Origin: Natrinema saccharevitans
GTDB taxonomy: Archaea; Halobacteriota; Halobacteria; Halobacteriales; Natrialbaceae
Direction: 5' to 3'
NCBI RefSeq assembly: GCF_001953745.1
Contig: NZ_LWLN01000001.1
Coordinates: 3,348,001 to 3,412,000, forward strand
DNA length: 64,000 bases
In this document: in pieces, positions 9,298 to 20,300 of the stretch
Layout of the letters: each line of letters starts with the position of its first letter
How positions within the stretch are numbered: the stretch's first letter is position 1
Program-made: the position numbers and the translations under genes
The notes under the pieces: model-generated
Told to the model about the DNA's origin: nothing
Database searches by the model: none
Seen by the model: only the letters and a program-made list of their open reading frames with translations

Positions 9298-9316
9298 TAA
9301 CAATTGCGCATTGTTA
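9298..9316. promoter_or_regulatory. 19-bp dyad between divergent genes (candidate operator)
   Basis: TAACAAT (9298-9304) and ATTGTTA (9310-9316) form perfect 7-bp arms around TGCGC. The site lies between the divergent hypothetical gene (start 9282) and the orc gene (start 9398), where promoters of both are expected. It could bind a dimeric regulator. It does not look like the origin recognition boxes known in haloarchaea. Confidence 0.4.
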
Positions 9317-9397
9317 CACAGGGACACGGAACGATATCGATCGTGCGTGTGAGCCGGTCACCAACCCTTAAGACGCTGCGGAAGCAGGGTGAAAGTG

Positions 9398-10528
9398 ATG
9401 GGAGACGACCCCGAGGAGGGGATGTTGTCGTGGGACGAATCCGTGTTCAGGGACGAACACGTCTTCGAGATCGACTACGTCCCCGAGACGTTCAAGCACC
9501 GCGAGGGCCAGACCGAGAGCCTGACCTACGCCTTGCGCCCGGCGGTGCGGGGGTCGCGACCGTTGAACGTCGTCGTCCGCGGCCCGCCCGGGACGGGCAA
9601 GACGACGGCGATCCAGAAGCTGTTCGACGAGGTTGGGGCCCAGACGAGCGACGTCCGGACGATCCGGGTCAACTGTCAGGTCAACGCGACCCGCTACTCC
9701 GTGTTCTCGCGGCTCTTCGAGGGCACCTTCGACTACGAGCCGCCCTCCTCGGGTATCTCGTTCAAGAAGCTGTTCGGTCAGATCGCCGAAAAACTCGTCG
9801 AGGAGGACAGGGTCCTCGTGGTCGCTCTGGACGACGTCAACTACCTCTTCTACGAGAACGAAGCGAGCGATACGCTCTACTCGCTGTTGCGCGCCCACGA
9901 GGAGTACCCCGGGGCGAAGATCGGCGTCGTCGTCGTCTCCTCCGATCCCGCACTCGACGTGATCGACGAACTCGACTCGCGGGTCCAGAGCGTCTTCCGC
10001 CCCGAGGACGTCTACTTCCCGGTCTACGACCAACCCGAGATCGTCGACATCCTCGCGGAGCGTGTCACACGTGGTTTCCACGACGGCGTCATCGACCGCG
10101 ACACCCTCGAGTACGTCGCGAAACTCACGGCCGAGAGCGGCGACCTGCGGGTCGGGATCGACCTGCTGCGCCGAGCCGGACTCAACGCCGAGATGCGGGC
10201 CAGTCGCACCGTCGAGCGCGAGGACGTCGAGACGGCCTACGAGAAGTCCAAGTACATCAACCTCTCGCGGTCGCTGTCGGGGCTGACCGACACCGAGCAG
10301 GCCTTACTCGAGGTGATCGCCCACAACGACGGCGAGCAGGCCGGCGCGGTCTACGAGGCCTTCCACGAGCGGACCGATCTCGGTTACACGCGCTACTCCG
10401 AGATCGTCAACAAGCTCGACCAGCTGGGGCTGATCGACGCCGACTACGCCGACGTCGAGGGCCGGGGCCGCTCCCGGTCGCTCTCGTTGTCCTACGAGAA
10501 AGAGGCGGTACTGGAGCGCCTGGAGTAG
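9398..10528 (+). CDS. orc: Orc1/Cdc6 family replication initiation protein
   Basis: The 376-residue AAA+ protein has Walker A GPPGTGKTTAIQ near residue 65, Walker B VVALDDVNYLF near residue 143, a sensor stretch GVVVVSSDP and an arginine-finger region near DSRVQSVFRP. A winged-helix DNA-binding domain follows from about residue 285 (LTDTEQALLEVIAHNDGEQ). Such proteins bind origin repeats and load the MCM helicase. Haloarchaea encode many paralogues, only some of which sit at origins. No origin repeats or AT-rich unwinding element are evident in the 115-bp upstream gap. The ATG at 9398 was preferred over the GTG at 9389, which would add three residues. Confidence 0.9.
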   Translation: MGDDPEEGMLSWDESVFRDEHVFEIDYVPETFKHREGQTESLTYALRPAVRGSRPLNVVVRGPPGTGKTTAIQKLFDEVGAQTSDVRTIRVNCQVNATRYSVFSRLFEGTFDYEPPSSGISFKKLFGQIAEKLVEEDRVLVVALDDVNYLFYENEASDTLYSLLRAHEEYPGAKIGVVVVSSDPALDVIDELDSRVQSVFRPEDVYFPVYDQPEIVDILAERVTRGFHDGVIDRDTLEYVAKLTAESGDLRVGIDLLRRAGLNAEMRASRTVEREDVETAYEKSKYINLSRSLSGLTDTEQALLEVIAHNDGEQAGAVYEAFHERTDLGYTRYSEIVNKLDQLGLIDADYADVEGRGRSRSLSLSYEKEAVLERLE

Positions 10529-10555
10529 CGTCTGCTCTCGGTCGACGCCGCGTAC

Positions 10556-10825
10556 TCAGGCCTGATCGATCGTTTTGCGGTAGTCCTCGGCCGCCTCGAT
10601 AGCCGACTCGAGTTTGGATTCGGTGTTCCCCTCGGCCCGCTCGCGAGCCTGCCGAAGCGTGTTCAGCCGTTCGTCGAGGATCGCGTGGTCGGGCGCGGTC
10701 TCGCTCATCACGTAATCGGCGAACGCGTCGGTCGTCTCGCGGATGTCCGCGCGAACCGCGTCGCTGTCGGCCGACTTCGCGGCCTCCTCGAGGTCGTCAC
10801 GGACCTGCTGGAGTTGCTTCGTCAT
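10556..10825 (-). CDS. Small helical haloarchaeal protein (DUF7553-like)
   Basis: The 89-residue protein (MTKQLQQVRDDLEEAAKSA onwards) is predicted to be three long amphipathic helices with heptad-like spacing and no cysteines. It resembles the small DUF7553 helical proteins of haloarchaea, whose function is unknown. Upstream in-frame ATGs at 10852 and 10876 exist; the first of the helical part was chosen because the extra N-terminal residues look non-coding. It is convergent with orc. Confidence 0.62.
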   Translation of the reverse strand: MTKQLQQVRDDLEEAAKSADSDAVRADIRETTDAFADYVMSETAPDHAILDERLNTLRQARERAEGNTESKLESAIEAAEDYRKTIDQA

Positions 10826-11099
10826 GGCCGGATCGACGGCGACTCGAGCCATAACGGTTGGGCGAGCAATCGCCACGTCCGAATCGGGGCGATCAACGAG
10901 GGGACCGCCGGGGCGAACGGGCCCGCCCCAGTACCGTGGTGGCTGTAGACGGTCACTACACCCGATCGCTCGTGGGATACGGTCCCCTTTCCGATGACAG
11001 GGACCGAGTACGGGGGACCCCCCTCACGGAAACGTCAGGACTACTCAGGATACTAACTGTCGGGCTTTTCTCCGGTCGGCCCTCCGATTCGGTCGCATT
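10826..11099. other. intergenic region
   Basis: About 270 bases between divergent genes. It contains the promoter of the DUF4397 gene near its right end and otherwise no gene with haloarchaeal codon bias. No repeat is seen. Confidence 0.4.
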
Positions 11100-11870
11100 A
11101 TGCCAGTATCACGACGAACGGCCCTGAAAACGATGGGCATCGCAGGCGGACTGACTGCGGCGAGTGGCACCGCGTTCGCCGTCGGCGAGTACGAAGACGA
11201 CGAGCGGTCGGCTCACGACGAGACGGACGACGGCGGTGAGTCGAAAGACATGGGGGGTGCAGCGGTTCGAGTCGCGCACTTCTCACCGGACGCACCGAAC
11301 GTCGACGTCTACGTGGCCGGCGACCGGGTCCTCGCGGACGTGGCCTACGGCGACGTCTCGCCGTACCTCGAGATCGAGCCGGGAACCTACACGGTGACGA
11401 TCACGGCGGCGGGCGACCCGGAGACGGTCGCGTTCGAGGGCGACGTGACGTTTGACGCCGCGTTCTATACCGTCGCCGCGATCGGCGAACTCGGTGCGGA
11501 GACCTTCCAGCCGGCGGTGCTGGTCGACGCCGGTTCGGCGCTCGTCCGACTCGTTCACGCGTCGCCGGACGCGCCGGCCGTCGACGTCTACGCCGACGGT
11601 GAGCCGGTCTTCGAGAACGTCGCGTTTACCGACGCGACGGACTACGTCGCGGTGCCGGCCGGCGCGCGCACCGTCTCGGTCCGGCCGGCCGGCGGCGAGG
11701 AAGCCGTGGCCTCGTTCGACGTGACCCTCGAGCGCGGGACCGCCTACACCGCCTACGCGATCGGCTACCTCGAGCCGCCGACCGCGGACGACCCGATGTT
11801 CGCCGTCGAGCCGACGGTCGACGGGCCGATGGCCGACGAGGGGGACGAATCCACCGACGGTAGCCACTGA
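11100..11870 (+). CDS. Tat-exported DUF4397 domain protein
   Basis: The 256-residue protein begins with a twin-arginine signal (SRRTALKTMGIAGGLTAASG, residues 4-23), followed by an acidic linker. Two tandem DUF4397 units follow: VRVAHFSPDAPNVDVYVAG near residue 60 and VRLVHASPDAPAVDVYADG near residue 150, each a beta-rich domain of about 90 residues. The family is a cell-surface or secreted fold with no known enzyme activity. The acidic C-terminal tail (MADEGDESTDGSH) has no transmembrane or PGF-type anchor, so it is probably released or loosely surface bound. The translocase for it is encoded at the left end of the window. Confidence 0.87.
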   Translation: MPVSRRTALKTMGIAGGLTAASGTAFAVGEYEDDERSAHDETDDGGESKDMGGAAVRVAHFSPDAPNVDVYVAGDRVLADVAYGDVSPYLEIEPGTYTVTITAAGDPETVAFEGDVTFDAAFYTVAAIGELGAETFQPAVLVDAGSALVRLVHASPDAPAVDVYADGEPVFENVAFTDATDYVAVPAGARTVSVRPAGGEEAVASFDVTLERGTAYTAYAIGYLEPPTADDPMFAVEPTVDGPMADEGDESTDGSH

Positions 11871-12067
11871 CGGTCGTTGTGCACCTGATCGCACGACGGC
11901 GTCGCGATCGGCGTCGCGGCGCGCCATCGAAGACGGCGGGCCGGTCGCCGCCCGGTTGACGGCAGCCGGACCGGCGGCTCCGGGGGTGCAGTGACCGCGA
12001 CGATCCGCCGGCGGGCTCCCACACGCCATGCGAGCGGGTCAAGTGGCTCGAGCCCCTGATGCCGCTA

Positions 12068-14125
12068 ATGAGCGACGCGCAAGGACCCCTCCAGCCGGAC
12101 CGTCCCGACGTCGACCGGCCGTTCTCGGTCGACGCGCCGTTCGATCCCGCGGGCGACCAGCCCGAAGCGATCGAGCAGTTGGTCGCGGGCTTTCGCGAGG
12201 GCATGGACAAACAGACCCTGCTCGGGGTGACCGGCTCCGGGAAGACCAACACCGTCTCGTGGGTCGTCGAGGAGATCCAGAAGCCCACGCTGGTGATCGC
12301 CCACAACAAGACGCTGGCGGCCCAGCTCTACGAGGAGTTCCGGAACCTCTTCCCGGACAACGCCGTCGAGTACTTCGTCTCTTACTACGACTACTACCAG
12401 CCCGAGGCCTACGTCGAGCAAAGCGACACCTACATCGACAAGGACGCCTCGATCAACGAGGAGATCGACCGGCTGCGCCACTCCGCGACCCGCTCGCTTT
12501 TGACCCGCGAGGACGTCATCGTCGTCGCCTCGGTGTCGGCGATCTACGGCCTCGGTGACCCCCGCAACTACGTCGACATGTCCCTGCGCCTCGAGGTCGG
12601 TCAGGAGATCGGCCGCGACGAGTTGCTCGCTCAGCTGGTCGATCTGAACTACGAGCGCAACGACGTCGACTTCACGCAGGGCACGTTCCGGGTCCGGGGC
12701 GACACGATCGAGATCTACCCGATGTACGGCCGGTACGCGGTCCGGGTCGAGCTGTGGGGCGACGAGATCGACCGCATGGTCAAGGTCGACCCCCTCGAGG
12801 GCAAGACGCAGGGCGACCAGCAGGCGGTGCTGGTCCACCCCGCGGAACACTACTCGATCCCGGAGACGAAACTCGAGCGGGCGATGGACGAGATCCGCGA
12901 CGATCTGGACGACCGGATCTCCTACTTCGAACGGCAGGGCGATATGATCGCCGCCCAGCGCATCGAGGAGCGGACGACCTTCGACCTCGAGATGATGGCG
13001 GAGACCGGCTACTGCTCGGGGATCGAGAACTACTCGGTCTACCTCTCGGACCGGCGGTCGGGCGAAGCGCCCTACACCCTGCTGGACTACTTCCCCGACG
13101 ACTTCCTCACCGTCGTCGACGAGTCCCACCAGACCCTGCCTCAGATCAAGGGCCAGTACGAGGGCGACAAGTCACGCAAGGACTCGCTGGTCGAGAACGG
13201 CTTTCGACTGCCCACCGCGTACGACAACCGCCCGCTGACCTTCGAGGAGTTCGAAGACAAGACCGACCAGACGCTGTACGTCAGCGCGACGCCGGCCGAC
13301 TACGAGCGTGAAGAAAGTGACCAGGTCGTCGAACAGATCGTCCGGCCGACCCACCTCGTGGACCCCGCGATCGAGGTCGCCGACGCCACGGGTCAGGTCG
13401 AGGATCTGCTGGATCGCATCGACGACCGCATCGATCGCGGCGAGCGGACCCTCGTGACCACGCTGACCAAGCGGATGGCCGAGGACCTCACCGAGTACCT
13501 CGAGGAGGCGGGCGTCGACGTGGCCTACATGCACGACGAGACCGACACGTTAGAGCGCCACGAGATCATCCGCTCCCTGCGCCTGGGCGAGATCGACGTC
13601 CTCGTGGGCATCAACCTCCTGCGGGAGGGCTTGGACATCCCCGAGGTCTCGCTGGTGGCGATCCTCGACGCCGACCAGGAGGGCTTCCTCCGCTCGGAGA
13701 CCACGCTCGTCCAGACGATGGGCCGGGCGGCCCGCAACGTCAACGGCGAGGTCGTCCTCTACGCCGACGAGCCCTCCAACGCCATGGAGTCGGCCATCGA
13801 GGAGACCCAGCGTCGCCGCCGCATTCAACAGCAGTACAACGAGGACCACGGCCTCGAGCCGACCACCATCGAGAAGGAGATCGGCGAGACCAACCTCCCC
13901 GGGGCCAAGACCGACACCACCGAGGTCTCCGGCCGGGAACTCGCGGACGAGGACGACGCCGCCCGCTACATCGACGAACTCGAGACCCAGATGCAGGAGG
14001 CAGCGAACAACCTCGAGTTCGAGCTGGCCGCCGACATCCGCGATCGAATCCGGGAGGTCCGGGAGGAGTTCGACCTCGCAGGCGACGACGACGAGGGGAT
14101 CGCGCCGCCGACCGAGGAGTTCTGA
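12068..14125 (+). CDS. uvrB: Excinuclease ABC subunit B
   Basis: This 685-residue protein is UvrB, the damage-verifying helicase of bacterial-type nucleotide excision repair. It has Walker [10 protein letters not shown] near residue 55, the beta-hairpin [10 protein letters not shown] near residue 106, the helicase motif DESHQ near residue 353, the motif [15 protein letters not shown] near residue 513, and a C-terminal UVR coiled coil near residues 640-670 that binds UvrC. UvrC is encoded at 31264. The ATG at 12068 is preferred over 12059. The polymorphic-toxin island begins about 200 bp downstream, and an 82-bp copy of bases 13553-13634 occurs in the island at 22498-22579. Confidence 0.95.
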   Translation: MSDAQGPLQPDRPDVDRPFSVDAPFDPAGDQPEAIEQLVAGFREGMDKQTLLGVTGSGKTNTVSWVVEEIQKPTLVIAHNKTLAAQLYEEFRNLFPDNAVEYFVSYYDYYQPEAYVEQSDTYIDKDASINEEIDRLRHSATRSLLTREDVIVVASVSAIYGLGDPRNYVDMSLRLEVGQEIGRDELLAQLVDLNYERNDVDFTQGTFRVRGDTIEIYPMYGRYAVRVELWGDEIDRMVKVDPLEGKTQGDQQAVLVHPAEHYSIPETKLERAMDEIRDDLDDRISYFERQGDMIAAQRIEERTTFDLEMMAETGYCSGIENYSVYLSDRRSGEAPYTLLDYFPDDFLTVVDESHQTLPQIKGQYEGDKSRKDSLVENGFRLPTAYDNRPLTFEEFEDKTDQTLYVSATPADYEREESDQVVEQIVRPTHLVDPAIEVADATGQVEDLLDRIDDRIDRGERTLVTTLTKRMAEDLTEYLEEAGVDVAYMHDETDTLERHEIIRSLRLGEIDVLVGINLLREGLDIPEVSLVAILDADQEGFLRSETTLVQTMGRAARNVNGEVVLYADEPSNAMESAIEETQRRRRIQQQYNEDHGLEPTTIEKEIGETNLPGAKTDTTEVSGRELADEDDAARYIDELETQMQEAANNLEFELAADIRDRIREVREEFDLAGDDDEGIAPPTEEF

Positions 14126-14300
14126 GCGGCGACTGTCCGGTTCGCGATCCGTCACTATCCGATTCTACTGGATCGTACTGATCGAGTGGTCTCGAGTCGG
14201 TTCCGGTCGTCAGTTTGTTTCCGACTCTGCCAGCGCATACGCCGAACTTCGGGTATCTCGAATATACCTGTTTACTAGTTATAACTAACTGTAACATAGA

Positions 14301-14333
14301 AAAATATTTAAGTAAGAAATATGATTACCGCAT
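14301..14333 (+). promoter_or_regulatory. TATA-type promoter of the giant toxin gene
   Basis: AAATATTTAAG around 14303-14313 is a strong archaeal TATA box in AT-rich DNA, 21-31 nt upstream of the ATG at 14334. The spacing predicts a leaderless transcript, the common arrangement in haloarchaea. Confidence 0.6.
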
Positions 14334-17300
14334 ATGGATGGTAGTAAGCAAACTAGGCGCGCATTAATACTAACTGCCACGTTACTTTTGTCAACGATTA
14401 CAATGCCTGTGGTTGCAGCAGGTTCTAATTCCGCTCTTGGTAATCATATAAATCCGAATGAAGAATACGATCTCGACTCTTTCAGTGAACGAGAATTCAC
14501 ATTCTCAAACACCTCCCAAACAAATCCGACTAAAACGATACAGGATCCGTATACCGGCGTAACTGTTTCATTTAAGCAATTGAACACGGAAGTAGAAAAT
14601 ATTTCCATTACGCCATACTCCGACGCTGGTAATCATGAACTCCCGAACGTAGGACCAACTGTTCGTATCGGCCCTGAGGAAACTGCTAAAACGGCCGAGA
14701 TTGAGCAGGCAACCGTTTCTATACCGCTGACTGAGTCGGTATCGTCTAATGCTACCGATTCGCTGGCCATTTACCGTTGGGACGGAACTGGCGTTGGCGG
14801 CTGGAGCCCAGTATCGACTGACTTCAATGTCGAGGAACAGCGAGCAAATGCAACAGTCTCTTCGCTTGGATATTTCACAGTCCTGAATCAGACTACGTGG
14901 AAGAATTCGACGCGGGTCCAACGACCAGACCCGGTTGAACCGGAGACGGCAAACGCCGTTTACGTCGGTAGCGAAAACGGATCGATCAGTAAGATCAGTC
15001 CCAATTCAGGAACGATTGTCTGGCAGAAACAGTTCTCCGAAATAGGTGACACAGTTGTTGCGTCAGGTCCCAACGGGGCTGTTTATGGGACAGTCACGAG
15101 GAATGGCACTGTTTATCAAATCGACTGGTTCAACGGCTCGACGACGACACGGGTTCCGTTCGATCCCGGTGTTTTCGAACTCTCGACTACTCGAGAGGAT
15201 ACGGTGATCAGTGCCGCGAACGTTTCGAGGGGTGGCAACGTCACGATAGTCGATACGGAATATGGGTATCGACCGTGGACGATGACTTTCTTCAGTGAGC
15301 AGGGGCCAGAGTACCGCCTCGATGATATTACGCAGGGAACTGACGGTGCAGTGTATGCTGGACTCTATTTTGACGGCCGCGAGTCCGGAACACGTCTTAC
15401 GCGTATTCACGACGCAAATAATTCAGTCGAAACCGCGTGGGAGACCGATATTTCCCCAACTATCCACGATTTGAAACAGGGACCTGACGGTACCGTGTTC
15501 GTCGCTACGTCGACCGGTATACGCGGTGTCAATCCGGCCGATGGAACCAGACTGTGGTCGACATCGATACCGGGTGGCACAACTGAGCTCGCAATCGCTG
15601 GCGATGACCGGCTGTACGCGATTGAGCAGGGCGATGACGTTACAGCGCCGAGGCTTCTCACAGTCAACTCCACTGATGGCGCGATCGTCAATTCAACGGC
15701 CCTCCCGGTCGACGATGAAGCGGTTGTCGTGGGAATCGAGACGGCCGTCGACGGGAGTATTTACATCGGGACACACGGAACTGAGAGCAGAATCATTCGA
15801 GGAGATGAGTCGTCCATAGAAACCACTGGATCCAGAACTGTGGCCTCCTCGGATCAGGATGGCGGCGACACGGTAAACGCTTATTCCGAAACTACCAGCT
15901 CATATACAGGTTTCACTACGGATGGTATTACCAGCGAGACGAAATCTCCTACTCTACTCAAGAGCGGAGCGATAACCGAATTTGATCGAACAGACCTGAT
16001 CAACCCTGTCGACGCAGGTGCGGCGAGTGATACCCGATTATATTCGACGGTAACGTCATCTACCCAATCAGAATCGTTCTCGATTTCCGCCCAGGATGAG
16101 ACGATCACTACTGACGATGCACTTACCTTGAGGTTCAGTGCTGATCCAAGTCGAACGGCAACACTTCGACTCGAGACATCGACAGGACAAGAGGTCTATA
16201 GCACGAAAGTTGAGGCAACCGATGCTCAGAAACAATTCCAGTTGTCGATCCCGCAGGCCGGCGAATACGTTGCAATCCTCGAGTCGACATCGGATTCGAA
16301 GACGGACTCAACCGATCCGATCACCGTCTCCCAGCCGAATGGTGATGCCGAACCGGCCGAAATATCCATAGAAACGTCTAGCATGGATCTCACGACTGAC
16401 GACGACTTGTCCCTCTCCTTCTATGCAGATCAGCAGGTGAACGCGACACTCTCGCTCAAAACGACTGATGGACAAGAAGTATACAGTACAGCGGTTGAAG
16501 CGACGACAACTGAAAAGACCTTACTGCTGTCGCTTTCCCAGCCCGGCGAGTATCTCGCTACTATCGAGTCCGAATCGGGCGGACTAACGGACACGACGGA
16601 GCCAGTTACCGTCTCCAGTCCCGACGGTAACGATGGAACGCCCATCTCGATTCATGCTCTCGAAACCAACATCACTACCGCGGAGAATTTAGTTGTCGAC
16701 TACCGCGCCGACGAAACGCGGAACGCGACGCTCACTGTGGAGTCAACTGGTGGACAGACGCTACTCGAAACGGCCGTGACAGCTCGCCAGCAATCTCAGC
16801 AGCTATCCATTCCTGATCTCTCTGCTGGCGAGTACGTGGTCAGAATCGTTTCCGATAGCGGTCTCGAGGATTCCACCGATACCGTGGTCGTTGAGGAATC
16901 CGGGAGCGATGATAACGGATCAGCATCGGATCCCGAGTTTGCAGTAACGGCTCGGCCGAACGAGTTCACGACGGACGAACCGCTGGCAGTCCAGATAGAT
17001 CCGGATCGATCACGGAACGTCACGCTTGCAGTCGATTCTACGACTGGACAGACGGTCTACGAAACGTCGCTCTCATTGTCGGATGGACCGACGACATTTA
17101 GATTGAACGACGTACCTGCAGGCGAGTACACTGTCACTGTCGGCGCTGTGGACAGTGATATTCAGGCAACTACCGAACCGATCACGGTTAAATCACTTCA
17201 AGCTGGAATCAAATTCACTGAGCCGGTGGCGGGCGAGCCGATATCTTTCACCTCCTTCGTAAACAACGTCGGTCAAAACGACACGATCGTTGAAGCTGAC

Positions 17301-20300
17301 TGGAATTTCGGGGATGGAACAACGACATCCTCAACTGGACAGGTCAAACACGTCTACGAAGAACCCGGCAAGTATACGATCGAACTGACTCTCGTCGACG
17401 AATTCGGGAACGGAACGAAGCGGACGGCAACGGGTACGATTTTCGTCCGAAACGAGACCGACAACGCGGCCGGAGCTGGTACGGTAACTGAAATTTCCCC
17501 GAACGGTTCCGTCGACTGGCAGCAAACGACTGAGACGGCTGTCACCGATATCACCGCTCAATCGGGAATCAGACCCGACAGAACGCTTCACGGTGTCACA
17601 ACGCCGCTGTGGTCGGTGTCGGTCCCGGAGAGTAATTCCACGTACATCGAAGCGGCTATCCGATCAAATCGCACCGATGAGAACGCGACACTAGTCGCCC
17701 GCGCGTCGAACGGAAGTACGCGTACAACGTCGACCGATCGAGACACGTGGACGACAGTACGGGTACCGGTGACTGAGTTCGCCGGTGACGAGATCACCGT
17801 TACTGGGCGGAGTTCCGGAGACGCACCCGCCGAGATCCGTGACGTCCGCGTACTCACGGACGACGACGAAGACGGATTACCCGATTACCTCGAAGAACAG
17901 CAGTTCAAACTGCCGTTCGCGGCGGCCGCTTCCGTCTCTCTCGACCCTGAAACTGCCGATACGGACGGTGATGGTCTGGCGGATGGCCGTGAAATCCGTT
18001 TCTTCCCGGCCAACGGTTCGGCTCTGGACGATCAGATGCGACCATCGCTCGCAGCTGGAAATCCCAGCGTTTCGGATACAGACGGTGATGGGCTCAACGA
18101 TAGCGTCGAAGCACAGTACAGCTTCCTGAATCCGTTCGTAACTGATTCGAGCGGAAACGGCGTCTCCGATCCCGCTGCGGACCGTGACGGTGATGGTCTC
18201 TCGAACGAAGAGGAAATCTCTCTCGGAACTAACCCGAGATACTCCGATACCGATGGTGACGGTCTCACTGATCTCGAGGAAGTCCGCGAATACGATACCG
18301 ACCCGCGTTCGGCGGATACGGACGACGATGGACTCTCAGACAGTGAGGAGTTCGAACTCGAGACCGATCCACTCGATCCGGACACGAACGCGAACGGAGT
18401 CGTCGACGGAAACGAGACCTACACGACGAGTACCAGCAATGAATCCGTCGGCGTCGACCTCGATCTAACCGGCCAGGGGAACATCGCAGCCGGCACGACG
18501 ATCGAAGCAGAACAGAACGATGCGATTACTGGCGAACGAGTTACCAACGTCAGCGCTTCCGAAATCGTTCACTTAGACTCCGAACAGAAGTTCGAGGACG
18601 CAACGGTCACGATCGAATACGACGACGCGACGGATAGTGATGAGCCGCTGACGATGGTCACGTACAACGAATCCAAACAGATGTACGTGCCCCTAAATTC
18701 AACCGTAGATCGGAAAAACAACACTGTGACGGCTTCAACGCCGCACTTTTCGACGTTCTCTGTGTTTAACATCGAAAAGGCGACATCGACGTGGGACGCG
18801 AGACCGCCGGAAAGCTATTCCGATCGTTCTGATTCGCGTTCAGTTGATACCGTGTTCGTCATCGACGAGAGTGGTAGCATGAGTGGATCACCGACCAGCT
18901 ACGCAAAAGAGGCTGTGAGTCGGTTTATAATGTCTCTCGACGATGATGAACAGACTGGAGTCGTCGGATTCGATAGTTCGTCTCGAGTTATCCAGCCCCT
19001 CACTACCAATCACCAGCGAGTTAACGAGAGTCTCGACGGACTCACTGCTGGCGGCGGAACGAATGTGACTGTCGGATTACGAGAAGCGCTCGATGAACTC
19101 GAGAGAAACAGCAATTCCAGTCATCCACAGGAGTTGATTCTTCTATCAGATGGCCAAACAAGTGGAAACCCCCTAGAAGTAGCCGATGCCGCCGCTTCAC
19201 AAGGGATCGAAATCAATACGGTTGGACTCGGGAGCAGTGTTGACGAGGAAGAACTCCGCTCGGTCGCCAATACGACTGGCGGCGGATTCTTTCACGTCGA
19301 AAATGCCAGTGACCTACCGGAAACGTTCGAACGAATCGAAAATAAACCTCGAGACAGTGACGGAGACGGACTTCCGGATAAACTCGAGCAGGAATCCATT
19401 TTGCTCGGTGTTAACCCACAGGTAGGGGGTGGGTTCGAGAACAGTAATCGAGTCAAAACGGATCCGCACATAGCCGACACCGACGGTGATGGACTCACGG
19501 ATGGACAAGAGGTTGGCGAGTATTCTGAAGTAACACATACCTATTCTGGAGTAGGTCTCACCAGATCCAAAGTGACGTTCTCGTACTACAAGCTGCGATC
19601 GGATCCAACCGATCCAGACACTGATAATGACCAGGTGAACGATCACGATGAACGTCGCATCTGGGACTCGGATCCGACCCAAGCGGACACCGACGATGAT
19701 GGACTGATTGATGTTGTGGACCCGGCGGTGAACGAGAAGACGACCCCGCCGAGGTTCAAATATCAGTCTTATAATATAAATGATCTCTCTCAACTACCGA
19801 CAACAGTCCGTAACCCAAGTGAACGACTTGCTGTCGTCGCTCGTCCGACTGGTGGAGCAACCGATATCGAGGAAATTCACGTACATCAGTATATCGACAC
19901 GTGGGTGCCGCTTGTCGAAAACGGCTGGCACAATCAAACGTTCACTGGCGACGACCTCAAACACGCCGAAAACAGCGACAAGGTATACGTGACGACGACG
20001 TTCGGTGTGCTTGGGCGGGTCTCGCCAGAGGAAGTGGAAATCACAGTGGTCGATGATGACGGCAACATAGCCGGAACGAGTCACGATGTCGACGATGGCA
20101 CGGTCGATGTCGCCGCCGGAGTCTCGGCCACGGACACGACGACGGCAGGGCTGGCAGTCGGCGCAGTCTCGTCGTCAGAGTACGCGGCAGTAACAACGGC
20201 AACGGGTATCAGCGTCTCGAGTGCTGCGGTCATTGCTAGCGGTGCCGTCGTTGCCGGCGGGTACGCCGTGTGGGCCGAGACGACCGGCTCCGCAGCTGGC

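Noticed and set aside
9283-9397. Replication origin next to the orc gene
   Set aside because: The gap is only 115 bp, without repeated origin boxes or an AT-rich unwinding region; the dyad present does not resemble an origin box.
14126-14333. Attachment site or integrase at the left edge of the toxin island
   Set aside because: No tRNA gene, direct repeat or integrase is seen; the uvrB fragment is internal and not a flanking att repeat.
17860-19742. DTDGDGL repeats as a DNA tandem repeat or CRISPR-like array
   Set aside because: They are protein-level TSP3 calcium-binding repeats with variable spacing and codons; no constant spacers. No CRISPR array was seen in the window.
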